From Claveliimonas sp034178805 (GTDB lineage: Bacteria; Bacillota; Clostridia; Lachnospirales; Lachnospiraceae): a DNA stretch of 64,000 nucleotides. Below are positions 50,252-58,390 of the stretch, piece after piece. The position numbers and the translations under genes are program-made. Each line of letters begins with the position of its first letter. The first letter of the stretch is position 1. The stretch is taken from NCBI RefSeq assembly GCF_050314255.1, contig NZ_JBNPMZ010000008.1, positions 1 through 64,000 on the forward strand, given 5' to 3'. The notes beneath the pieces are model-generated. The model was not told where the DNA came from. It searched no databases and was given only the letters and a program-made list of their open reading frames with translations.

Positions 50252-51184
50252 ATGGCTAATATTTATAAAGGAACACTTGGACTGATCGGAAATACTCCAC
50301 TTGTAGAGGTGGCAAATGTGGAGAAGGAGTTGGGACTTAAGGCTACTGTTTTGGTGAAGCTTGAGTACTTTAACCCGGCAGGAAGCGTAAAAGACAGAAT
50401 TGCAAAAGCGATGATTGAGGATGCAGAGGAGAAGGGAATCCTCAAAGAAGGTTCTGTTATTATCGAGCCCACATCAGGAAACACCGGAATTGGTCTTGCG
50501 TCCATCGCAGCAGTAAAAGGATATCGGATCATTCTTACCATGCCGGAGACCATGAGCGTCGAGAGAAGAAATATCCTGAAAGCATACGGAGCAGAGCTGG
50601 TCCTCACAGAAGGAGCAAAAGGTATGAAGGGTGCCATCGCAAAAGCGGAAGAACTGGCAAAGGAGATTCCGGGTGGATTTATCCCCGGACAGTTTGTGAA
50701 TCCGGCTAACCCGGCCATTCATAAAGCGACAACGGGACCGGAAATCTGGAATGACACAGACGGAAAAGTCGATATCTTTGTAGCGGGTGTAGGAACCGGC
50801 GGTACGTTGACCGGTACAGGAGAATATCTGAAATCCCAGAATGCGGATGTGAAGGTTGTGGCAGTAGAGCCGGCAAGTTCTCCGGTTCTTTCCGAAGGAA
50901 AAGGCGGTCCGCATAAGATTCAGGGTATTGGTGCAGGATTTGTTCCGGATGTATTAAATACAGAGATTTATGATGAGATTATCAAAGTGGAAAATGACGA
51001 TGCATTTGCAACCGGCAAGCTTCTTGCGAAGAAAGAAGGAGTACTGGTGGGAATATCTTCCGGAGCAGCATTATATGCGGCAATCGAGCTGGCAAAGCGT
51101 CCGGAAAATGAAGGAAAAACAATTGTAGCACTGCTTCCGGATACCGGAGACAGATACTATTCCACACCATTATTTACAGAGTAG
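50252..51184 (+). CDS. cysK: Cysteine synthase (O-acetylserine sulfhydrylase)
   Basis: Makes L-cysteine from O-acetylserine and sulfide. PLP enzyme of 310 residues: the PLP lysine is Lys47 in NPAGSVKDRI, the substrate loop is EPTSGNTGIGLA near 72, and the phosphate-binding loop GVGTGGTLTG is near 177. The C-terminus GDRYYSTPLF is standard. Flanked by two Rrf2 regulators; in many Firmicutes CymR (Rrf2) and CysK interact to sense cysteine, so one neighbour may do this. Confidence 0.95.
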   Translation: MANIYKGTLGLIGNTPLVEVANVEKELGLKATVLVKLEYFNPAGSVKDRIAKAMIEDAEEKGILKEGSVIIEPTSGNTGIGLASIAAVKGYRIILTMPETMSVERRNILKAYGAELVLTEGAKGMKGAIAKAEELAKEIPGGFIPGQFVNPANPAIHKATTGPEIWNDTDGKVDIFVAGVGTGGTLTGTGEYLKSQNADVKVVAVEPASSPVLSEGKGGPHKIQGIGAGFVPDVLNTEIYDEIIKVENDDAFATGKLLAKKEGVLVGISSGAALYAAIELAKRPENEGKTIVALLPDTGDRYYSTPLFTE

Positions 51185-51225
51185 AATGCCGGGGCGAGTC
51201 TTGAGTATTCAATGTGGAGGCAGGT

Positions 51226-51672
51226 ATGAAGATTTCAAAAAAATGCAGATATGGTCTCAGAGCTCTGATTGATTTGTCGGCAAATGCGGAAAATGAATAC
51301 ATGGTGCTGGGAAGTATAGCAGAACGAAATGGCATCTCTCCACAGTATCTGGAGCAGGTATTTGCGGCATTAAGAAGGGCAGGGATCGTAAAAGGGATCA
51401 AAGGTTCTCAGGGCGGATACCGTTTGAATGTGGATCCAAAGAAGCTTACAGTATCGGAGATCATAGAGACTCTGGATGGAAATTATCAGATCGAGGAAGA
51501 GGAAGTTCCGGAAGACATCCATGGACGCGGGGTTGCGGTAAGTATACAGAAGCTGGTTATTGACCGGCTAAATGAAGAACTTCAGCAGATACTGACGGAT
51601 ATTACGCTGGACGATTTGAGAAAGAGCTATTTAGATAATAAAGAATATGATCAGGATATGTATTATATTTAG
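51226..51672 (+). CDS. Rrf2-family regulator without cysteine cluster (CymR-like)
   Basis: A 148-residue Rrf2 protein: winged helix MKISKKCRYGLRALIDLSAN, LGSIAERNGISPQYLEQVF, KGSQGGYRLN. The usual cysteine trio in the C-terminal half is absent, as in CymR, the cysteine-metabolism repressor that acts in complex with CysK. Position directly after cysK supports a CymR-like role. ATG 51226 has GGAGG 5 bases upstream. The next gene starts 16 bases after its stop, a possible operon. Confidence 0.87.
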   Translation: MKISKKCRYGLRALIDLSANAENEYMVLGSIAERNGISPQYLEQVFAALRRAGIVKGIKGSQGGYRLNVDPKKLTVSEIIETLDGNYQIEEEEVPEDIHGRGVAVSIQKLVIDRLNEELQQILTDITLDDLRKSYLDNKEYDQDMYYI

Positions 51673-51688
51673 AGAACAGGAAATCATT

Positions 51689-52309
51689 ATGAAAAATCCA
51701 CTGCATTATCAGCAATCAGAATACGATTGCGGACCAACATCGATGCTGAATGCCATCAGTTTTCTTTTTGAGCGGGAGGAGATCTCTCCGGTGGTCATTC
51801 GAAATATTATGCTGTATTGTCTTGATTGTTATAACTGTGAAGGTGTCATGGGAAAGAGTGGGACATCCAGGGCGGCTATGATGTTTCTTAGCAACTGGCT
51901 GAATGGATTTGGTAAAATTGGTCAACTGCCGGTTTCCAGCAAATATATTTCGGGAGAAAGTGTCTGGATCGGAAGGGAAAGTGTGATCAATGATGCACTT
52001 TGCCGGGGAGGTGCAGTGGTAGTACGCCTGTATTTCGACTGCGCTCATTATGTGCTGTTGACCGGGATACAGGGGAGAAAAGTCCTGATGTTCGATCCCT
52101 ATTATGTGAAAGAGCCTTTCGAAGAGTCGGGAATCACTATGGCAGAAGATCAGCCATTCCGGTATAACCGGATTGTAGATGAGAAGTGTTTCAACAGAGA
52201 AACGATGGAACTGTATGCCCTGGGTCCGGTACAGGACAGAGAGGCAGTTATTATTTTTAATGAAAATACGAAGAAAACGGCAGAAAGGACGATAGAATAT
52301 TTTATTTAG
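51689..52309 (+). CDS. Peptidase C39-like cysteine peptidase domain protein
   Basis: A 206-residue cytoplasmic protein whose fold matches C39-like/BtrH-type cysteine peptidases: the nucleophile Cys14 in QSEYDCGPTSMLNA, the histidine in FDCAHYVLLTGI near 115 and the aspartate in VLMFDPYY near 131. Unlike the C39 domains of bacteriocin exporters it stands alone, without membrane or ABC domains. It lies 16 bases after the Rrf2 gene. Target peptide unknown; maturation or scavenging of small peptides is possible. ATG 51689 is preferred because the homologous part starts there. Confidence 0.75.
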   Translation: MKNPLHYQQSEYDCGPTSMLNAISFLFEREEISPVVIRNIMLYCLDCYNCEGVMGKSGTSRAAMMFLSNWLNGFGKIGQLPVSSKYISGESVWIGRESVINDALCRGGAVVVRLYFDCAHYVLLTGIQGRKVLMFDPYYVKEPFEESGITMAEDQPFRYNRIVDEKCFNRETMELYALGPVQDREAVIIFNENTKKTAERTIEYFI

Positions 52310-52387
52310 CAGGAACCGCAGCGCTTTTATTTGCTAAAAATCCCGAAATGGAATAGAATAAAAAGTAAGGAAGGCGGGGTGAAGCAG

Positions 52388-53167
52388 ATGAAATATTCAG
52401 AAAATTCAGACAAGCAGTATCATATTCAGGTGGGACCGGGAGATGTGGGAAGATATGTGATTTTACCGGGTGATCCCAAGCGCTGCCCGAAGATCGCACA
52501 ATATCTGGAGGATGCCAGACTGATTGCGGATAACAGAGAGTTCGTCACCTATACAGGGTATCTGGATGGAGTGAAGGTCAGTATGACCTCGACCGGTATC
52601 GGAGGCCCCTCAGCCGCGATTGCCATGGAGGAGCTTGTGATGGCGGGAGCGGATACCTTTATCCGTATTGGCACCTGTGGCGGAATGCAGACGGATGTTC
52701 TGAGCGGCGATATTGTGATTGCCAGCGGGGCGATCCGCATGGAAGGCACGAGCAGAGAGTATGCGCCTATTGAGTTTCCTGCGATTGCCAATATGGAAGT
52801 TACGAATGCACTGATGGCCGCGGCGGGAGAGCTGAAGCAGAATTACCACGTGGGAGTGGTGCAGAGCAAGGATTCATTTTACGGACAGCATTCACCGGAA
52901 ACTAAATCAGTCAGTTATGAATTGCTCAACAAGTGGGAAGCATGGAAGAGGATGGGGTGTCTTGCTTCTGAAATGGAATCTGCCGCACTGTATATTGTGG
53001 CCAGTAGTCTGCGGGTAAGAGCCGGTTCCTGTTTTCTGGTAATGGCCAATCAGGAGAGGGAGAAGGAGGGACTGGATAATCCGGTGGTTCATGATACGGA
53101 TATGGCTATCCGGGTGGCTGTGCAGGCAATCCGTAATCTGATCCGTGCAGACCGGGAAAAAGAGTAA
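52388..53167 (+). CDS. udp: Uridine phosphorylase
   Basis: Splits uridine with phosphate to uracil and ribose-1-phosphate. The 259-residue NP-I family protein has the phosphate-site VILPGDPKRCPKIA near 26, STGIGGPSAAIAMEEL near 71, RIGTCGGMQ near 94 and the ribose-binding SEMESAALYIVAS near 195. The start at 52388 has AGGCGGGG upstream at a somewhat long distance. Followed by a strong hairpin at 53191. Confidence 0.9.
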   Translation: MKYSENSDKQYHIQVGPGDVGRYVILPGDPKRCPKIAQYLEDARLIADNREFVTYTGYLDGVKVSMTSTGIGGPSAAIAMEELVMAGADTFIRIGTCGGMQTDVLSGDIVIASGAIRMEGTSREYAPIEFPAIANMEVTNALMAAAGELKQNYHVGVVQSKDSFYGQHSPETKSVSYELLNKWEAWKRMGCLASEMESAALYIVASSLRVRAGSCFLVMANQEREKEGLDNPVVHDTDMAIRVAVQAIRNLIRADREKE

Positions 53168-53190
53168 ATATTTTATATAGCATGTTTGTA

Positions 53191-53221
53191 AACGGGCGTT
53201 CCACCTGGTGGAACGCCCGTT
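53191..53221 (+). terminator. Strong hairpin after udp
   Basis: Perfect 13-bp stem ACGGGCGTTCCAC/GTGGAACGCCCGT with a CTG loop. The T-run after it is poor (TTCCGTTT), so it could also be a REP-like repeat or mRNA-stabilising end. Confidence 0.7.
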
Positions 53222-53319
53222 CCGTTTGATGGGATAGGTATATTGTTTGTGAAAATGAATAAATTATAATTAGAATTAATCAAATAATTGTTCGTTTTAG
53301 ACAAAAAGGAGGAATAAAA

Positions 53320-54486
53320 ATGATGAAAGGAAATACTGGTTCCAGTATAAACGGTAACCCGAAGATTGCGGGAGCAGAAGCAGCTGCAAAGGCTAAAGCA
53401 GGCCTGGATTCCGTGAGTATGGCATATGTGTATGCAAGTTGTGATTATGATCTGGATGCAATGCTGGCAGGAATTGCAGAAGAGCTTCCGGGAGTTCCGG
53501 TAATTGGAAATACCTCATTTACAGGTGTTATCACTCCGGAAGGTTATATAAGCTCAGAAGACGGATTTGTCGGCATTATGGCTGTATCAGATCCGGATAT
53601 GGCAGTTGGTGTGGCTGCAGTTGAGAGAACAGATTGCCCGGTAGATGCAGGTGAGGCGGCAGCTAAGCTTGCCATGGAGAGAGCCGGTAAGACAACGCCT
53701 CCGGATTATTATTATATGGTAGCACCTCCGGGACTGGAGGAATTCTATGTAAAAGGAATTACGAAGGTAATCGGAAGAGTTCCTTTTTATGGAGGAAGTG
53801 CTGCTGACAACAGTATTGAAGGAAAGTGGAAATTATATACGGACAAGGGTGCATTTGCAGATGGTGTAGCCGTGGCATTCTTCTACACAGACAAGAAAAT
53901 GACCAACAAATTCACAGGCGCTTACCGTGAGACGAAAGACATGGGTATTATTACCAAAGTAATCGATAATCGTGTACTTGCAGAGATTGATGGAGTACCG
54001 GCACTGCAGAAATATGCAGAGTGGAGAGGCATGGATATCGAGGCAGTGAAAGGCGGAGCACTTCTGGCTGAGACAATCACATCTCCTCTCGGCGTAAAGG
54101 ATCGTCTGGGCGACCTGGTTGCTATCCGTCATCCGATGAATGGAAATGATGATCTGACTATGAATATAGGAAATAATCTGGCAGAGGGGACAGCTGTCAT
54201 CCGTATGGAAGGAACGGTGGATGAGCTCGTTGATTCTACCGGAAAGACACTGGCAGAACTGAAAGAGAAGATGCCGGCACAGGCAGGAGCATATCATCTG
54301 GTACACTGCGGAGGAAGAAGAGCCGGAATCGATGCGCGGATCGGTGAAGTTGCAGAACAGCTTAAGAAAGAGGCGGGAGATGTACCGTTTATCGCAGAAT
54401 TTACCTTTGGAGAATATGGATTTGAGGCAGATGGACTGAATACCTGTGGTGGACTGATGCTTTCATTTACAGCATTTGAAGCATAA
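53320..54486 (+). CDS. FIST-domain protein (stand-alone sensor module)
   Basis: A 388-residue soluble protein made of FIST_N (about 20-200: VPVIGNTSFTGVITPEG, GFVGIMAVSDP) and FIST_C (about 215-370: ALQKYAEWRG, HLVHCGGRRAGI, FTFGEYG). FIST domains are thought to bind small molecules such as amino acids and are usually joined to signalling domains; here nothing is attached. ATG 53320 has AAGGAGG upstream. An aldehyde dehydrogenase gene begins 28 bases after its stop, so the two may be coexpressed. Confidence 0.87.
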   Translation: MMKGNTGSSINGNPKIAGAEAAAKAKAGLDSVSMAYVYASCDYDLDAMLAGIAEELPGVPVIGNTSFTGVITPEGYISSEDGFVGIMAVSDPDMAVGVAAVERTDCPVDAGEAAAKLAMERAGKTTPPDYYYMVAPPGLEEFYVKGITKVIGRVPFYGGSAADNSIEGKWKLYTDKGAFADGVAVAFFYTDKKMTNKFTGAYRETKDMGIITKVIDNRVLAEIDGVPALQKYAEWRGMDIEAVKGGALLAETITSPLGVKDRLGDLVAIRHPMNGNDDLTMNIGNNLAEGTAVIRMEGTVDELVDSTGKTLAELKEKMPAQAGAYHLVHCGGRRAGIDARIGEVAEQLKKEAGDVPFIAEFTFGEYGFEADGLNTCGGLMLSFTAFEA

Positions 54487-54514
54487 GGATGGATACGGAA
54501 AGGAGATTTGCAGT

Positions 54515-55948
54515 ATGAAGATGTTTATAAATGGTCTGGCAACAGACGCTTCTGACGGACAGACTATCGATGTTATAAATCCGGCAACTGGTGCCGTAGT
54601 AGATACCATTCCTTCCGCAACGAAGGAGGACGTAGACCTTGCAGTGGAGAAAGCGAAAGCTGCACAGAAAATATGGAAAGATGTACCGGTTTATGAAAAA
54701 GTGGAGATTATGTATAAGTTCCTGGAACTGGTTGAGGAGAGAAAAGAGGATCTGGCTCAGACATTATCCGCAGAAACCGGAAAACCTATTGTAGAGGCAA
54801 GAGCAGAGATCGGAAATATTCCGATTGCTTTTAAGGCATTTTCAGAGAGAGCAAAACATCTTTACGGAGAGACAATTCCGGCCGGAATGGAGGCAGGTCA
54901 GGATAAAAATGTGCTTATTACAAAGAGAGAGCCGATCGGCGTGATCGCATGTGTCATTCCATTCAACTTCCCGTGTGATCTTTTTGATCAGAAGGTGGCA
55001 CCTACACTTCTTGCAGGAAATGCTGCAATCGTGAAACCATCTACCGATAATCCGCTGACTCTTTGCAAACTGACTGCAATGCTGGGCGAGGCAGGTGTCA
55101 CACCGGGTGCAATCGAGATTGTAACCGGACGCGGATCCAAAGTCGGAAGCTGGCTGTGTGCAAATAAGGATGTACATGCTATTACACTTACAGGTTCTAC
55201 AGAGGTCGGTATTGAAACGGCAAAAACAGCTGCTGATCATCTGGCACATATCGCTCTGGAGCTTGGAGGAAATGATGCATTTATTGTATTGGAAGACGGA
55301 GATGTGGATCTTGCAGTAGAAGAACTCATCTGGGGACGTATGTATAATACAGGACAGGTATGCTGTGCATCTAAGCGTTTCCTGATTCAGAAGAATCGTG
55401 TGGAAGAATTTACGGAGAAAGCAATTGCCAGAATCAAACAGCTTAAGCAGGGAATGCCTTCTGATGAAAGTACACAGATCGGATGCCTGATCAGTGAAAA
55501 GGCAGCAATCGAAGTAGAGCGCCAGATCAATCTGACCGTAGAACAGGGTGGTAAGATTCTGTTAGGCGGAACCAGAGATGGAGCATTTATCACACCGACT
55601 GTAATTGGTGATGTTCCTAAGACAGCAGATGTGGCAGGCGATATGGAGATATTCGGACCCGTAGTTCCGATCATTACATTTGATACAGTAGACGAAGCTA
55701 TTGAGATTGCAAATGGCTCCAAGTTTGGATTGTGCGGATGTGTATTTACAGAGAATATGAAGACGGCTATGAAAGTCTGCAATGCATTGGAGTGCGGCGG
55801 TACTGTTATTAATGGAGCAAGTTTCTTCAGAAGCTTTGAGATGCCATTTGGCGGATACAAATATTCCGGAATCGGAACAGAGGGTGTCATGTCAACATTT
55901 GACGAAGTTACAAGAACAAAAACTATTGTATTGAAAAATATTATTTAA
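54515..55948 (+). CDS. NAD(P)-dependent aldehyde dehydrogenase
   Basis: Oxidises an aldehyde to its acid. Full-length (477 residues) ALDH: cofactor motif PFNFPCDLFDQK near 148, LTGSTEVG near 226, the glutamate in LELGGNDAF near 249 and the nucleophile Cys in NTGQVCCASKRF near 283. Its closest group seems to be lactaldehyde/succinate-semialdehyde-type enzymes, so L-lactaldehyde from rhamnose use is one candidate substrate. Ribosome site AAGGAG upstream. Ends at a terminator shared with the converging IclR gene. Confidence 0.92.
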   Translation: MKMFINGLATDASDGQTIDVINPATGAVVDTIPSATKEDVDLAVEKAKAAQKIWKDVPVYEKVEIMYKFLELVEERKEDLAQTLSAETGKPIVEARAEIGNIPIAFKAFSERAKHLYGETIPAGMEAGQDKNVLITKREPIGVIACVIPFNFPCDLFDQKVAPTLLAGNAAIVKPSTDNPLTLCKLTAMLGEAGVTPGAIEIVTGRGSKVGSWLCANKDVHAITLTGSTEVGIETAKTAADHLAHIALELGGNDAFIVLEDGDVDLAVEELIWGRMYNTGQVCCASKRFLIQKNRVEEFTEKAIARIKQLKQGMPSDESTQIGCLISEKAAIEVERQINLTVEQGGKILLGGTRDGAFITPTVIGDVPKTADVAGDMEIFGPVVPIITFDTVDEAIEIANGSKFGLCGCVFTENMKTAMKVCNALECGGTVINGASFFRSFEMPFGGYKYSGIGTEGVMSTFDEVTRTKTIVLKNII

Positions 55949-55973
55949 GTGTAAAAAGAAACAAAAAAATGTC

Positions 55974-56011
55974 AGAAAAGACGAAGGGGCTGAAAACCTC
56001 TTCGTCTTTTT
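55974..56011. terminator. Bidirectional terminator between ALDH and IclR genes
   Basis: AAAGACGAAGGGG pairs with CCTCTTCGTCTTT around CTGAAAA, flanked by A-run and T-run, so it can work in both directions. Confidence 0.85.
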
Positions 56012-56024
56012 GAAGTGTGACCAT

Positions 56025-56783
56025 TTATCCTACGTATCCCATTTTCCGGGACAGGCTTTCGGCGGCTTTTTTTACTTCCTTTATGACAGATTCCAGATTC
56101 TGGTCTGACAGCTGGGTAATGGAGCCGCTGGCACTGATAGCGGCTACGGGAGTGCCCCGGTAGTCATACACAGGAGCCCCTACGCAGCGGTGACCGGCCT
56201 GATACTCCTCATTGTCCATAGCCCACCCCTGACGGCGGACAACCTTTAAATAACGTTTGAATTCCCGGATATCGGTGATAGTATTCGGGGTATAGCGTTT
56301 AAAATCACATCCGTACAGCGCATCATCCAGTTCATCGCCGGACAGACAGGAAAGGAGACATTTTCCCATAGAAGAGCAGTATGCCGGGGAACGAAAACCC
56401 ACCTGAGTATAGAGCCTGGTATTGGGATAAATGTCAAGTTTTTCAAGATAGACCACATCACATCCATCCAGAATACCCATATGTGCAGTCAGATGTAAGT
56501 CGCGCATGATTTCAGTCAGAAATGGTTTGGCTTCCGTCAGAAGCTCCAGATTGTTGATGTGCAGACTGACCGTTTCCATTAATTTATAACCAATGGAGTA
56601 GGTGTTGTCTGCATTTTTCTCTACATAATGGCGGGCACACATGGAGGAGAGCAGTCTGTGAACCGTACTTTTGCTCATGCCGGTAGCTTTTGCAATATCT
56701 GACAGTCCCATAGGTGAATGGGAGGCGGCAAGCTGCTCGATAATATCAAATACACGGTCAACGACTCTAACATTTTCTTCCAT
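56025..56783 (-). CDS. IclR-family transcriptional regulator
   Basis: A 252-residue IclR protein. The winged helix-turn-helix is in residues 5-65 (VVDRVFDIIEQLAASHSPMGL, KATGMSKSTVHRLLSSM) and the effector domain follows (CSSMGKCLLSCLSGDELDD near 139; GHRCVGAPVYDYRGTPVAAIS near 199). Start 56783 has GAGGG upstream. It converges on the aldehyde dehydrogenase gene and diverges from nagA; IclR proteins often control carbon or aromatic catabolism. Effector unknown. Confidence 0.9.
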   Translation of the reverse strand: MEENVRVVDRVFDIIEQLAASHSPMGLSDIAKATGMSKSTVHRLLSSMCARHYVEKNADNTYSIGYKLMETVSLHINNLELLTEAKPFLTEIMRDLHLTAHMGILDGCDVVYLEKLDIYPNTRLYTQVGFRSPAYCSSMGKCLLSCLSGDELDDALYGCDFKRYTPNTITDIREFKRYLKVVRRQGWAMDNEEYQAGHRCVGAPVYDYRGTPVAAISASGSITQLSDQNLESVIKEVKKAAESLSRKMGYVG

Positions 56784-56996
56784 ATAAATCCCTCGTTTCG
56801 ATTGTAAAAAACAGTTTGAATACATAGATTATTATAGCACGCAGGTGTCTGACAGGCTATCATTATCTGACCGGGGCGAAAAATTCCCGGCATTTAAATG
56901 TGATGACAATCAGATGTTTCGGTTCTACTGGCGTGAGGCGAAAAGCTGTGCTATAATAGATAAACAATACGAAGGAAAAGAAAGTGAGGGAAAAAT

Positions 56997-57194
56997 ATGA
57001 GTTATAAGACAGTAGGAATCATATTTATAGTAGTAGGGGTCATAGGAGTTATTGCCAGTTTTCTGTCAGCTACAGATTGTTTTGGACTGATAGATATGGG
57101 AAACAACGGACTGTGGGATAATGTTGGGATAGGAGTTGCGTGTGCATTCTGTATCTGGTTTGGGCTTCAGAATATCAAGAAGGATAAGAAGTAA
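56997..57194 (+). CDS. Small membrane protein (65 aa), unknown function
   Basis: Two hydrophobic helices (residues 5-24 and 43-60) joined by a short polar loop (DMGNNGLWDN) with a basic end (KKDKK). ATG 56997 has GTGAGGG upstream. It starts 14 bases before nagA on the same strand, so it is probably in that transcript. Family not recognised. Confidence 0.65.
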   Translation: MSYKTVGIIFIVVGVIGVIASFLSATDCFGLIDMGNNGLWDNVGIGVACAFCIWFGLQNIKKDKK

Positions 57195-57208
57195 GAGGAG
57201 AGGATATC

Positions 57209-58390
57209 ATGCGTGTTATAAACGTACAGGTATACACAGAAGAGGGTGTGTTTGTGCCCGGAGAGATTGAGACGGAAAACGGAAAAGTTTCTAAAGTCAT
57301 TATAGATGGAACGAAGTCAGGAAATGTGGAGGATTCGGAGGTCATTGACGGAGAAGGTGCATATGCAATTCCTGGCATGATTGATATTCATTTTCATGGA
57401 TGTAAAGGATATGACTTCTGCGACGGAACCAGAGAGGCCTTTGAGGAAATTGCAAAATATGAAGCGTCTATTGGAGTTACGGCTATCTCACCTGCGACGA
57501 TGACTCTTCCGGTGCCGGAGCTGGAGCGGATACTGGCGCAAGCGGCAGCATATCGTCTTGAAAAGAGTGAAAAGGATTGTGGGATACAGGCTGATCTGGT
57601 GGGTGTCAATATGGAGGGCCCGTTTATCAGTGCGGCAAAGAAAGGGGCACAGGATGAGAAGAATATCATTCCCTGTGATGCGGAAGTATTTCGCAGATTT
57701 CAGAATGCGGCAAAGGGGCTGGTGAAATATATTGGTATCGCGCCGGAAGAAGGAGATGCAAAGACATTTATTCAGGAAGTGAAGGATGAAGTAACAGTAT
57801 CCCTGGCACATACCAACGCGGATTATGACACGGCAAAGGCTGCTTATGATGCGGGGGCATCCCATGCAGTGCATCTTTATAATGCAATGCCTGCTTACAC
57901 GCACCGTGCTCCCGGTGTGATAGGAGCGGTGGCTGACAGCGGACATGTGATGGCAGAGCTTATTTGCGACGGTGTACATATTCATCCGGCGGTAGTACGC
58001 ACCACATTTAAAATGCTGGGGGCTGAGAGAATTATTTTTATCAGTGATTCTATGCGGGCAACCGGAATGCCGGACGGAAGATATACTCTGGGAGGTCTGG
58101 ATGTAGATGTGAAGGGCAACCGTGCGACTCTTGTTTCGGACGGAGCTTTGGCAGGGTCAGCAACTACACTGCCGGATTGTATGAGAACGGCGGTAAAAGA
58201 GATGGGAATTCCACTGGAAACGGCAGTTGCATGTGTAACAGCGAATCCGGCAAAGAGCCTGGGTATTTATGATGAGTATGGTTCTATTACACCGGGAAAG
58301 AAGGCAGACATTGTTCTGCTGGGTAAAGAACTGGAATTAAAGTGCGTTGTGAAAGACGGAAAGGTAATTTTTGGAGGACTAAGCGAATGA
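57209..58390 (+). CDS. nagA: N-acetylglucosamine-6-phosphate deacetylase
   Basis: Removes acetate from GlcNAc-6-phosphate in amino-sugar and cell-wall recycling. Amidohydrolase of 393 residues: metal motif PGMIDIHFHGCKGYDF near 52, NMEGPFIS near 135, HTNADYDTAKAAYDAGASHAVHLYN near 200-225 and ISDSMRATGMPDG near 281 with the catalytic Asp. Ribosome site GAGGAGAGG upstream. The stop overlaps the start of the carboxypeptidase gene (ATGA), linking two cell-wall functions. Confidence 0.95.
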   Translation: MRVINVQVYTEEGVFVPGEIETENGKVSKVIIDGTKSGNVEDSEVIDGEGAYAIPGMIDIHFHGCKGYDFCDGTREAFEEIAKYEASIGVTAISPATMTLPVPELERILAQAAAYRLEKSEKDCGIQADLVGVNMEGPFISAAKKGAQDEKNIIPCDAEVFRRFQNAAKGLVKYIGIAPEEGDAKTFIQEVKDEVTVSLAHTNADYDTAKAAYDAGASHAVHLYNAMPAYTHRAPGVIGAVADSGHVMAELICDGVHIHPAVVRTTFKMLGAERIIFISDSMRATGMPDGRYTLGGLDVDVKGNRATLVSDGALAGSATTLPDCMRTAVKEMGIPLETAVACVTANPAKSLGIYDEYGSITPGKKADIVLLGKELELKCVVKDGKVIFGGLSE

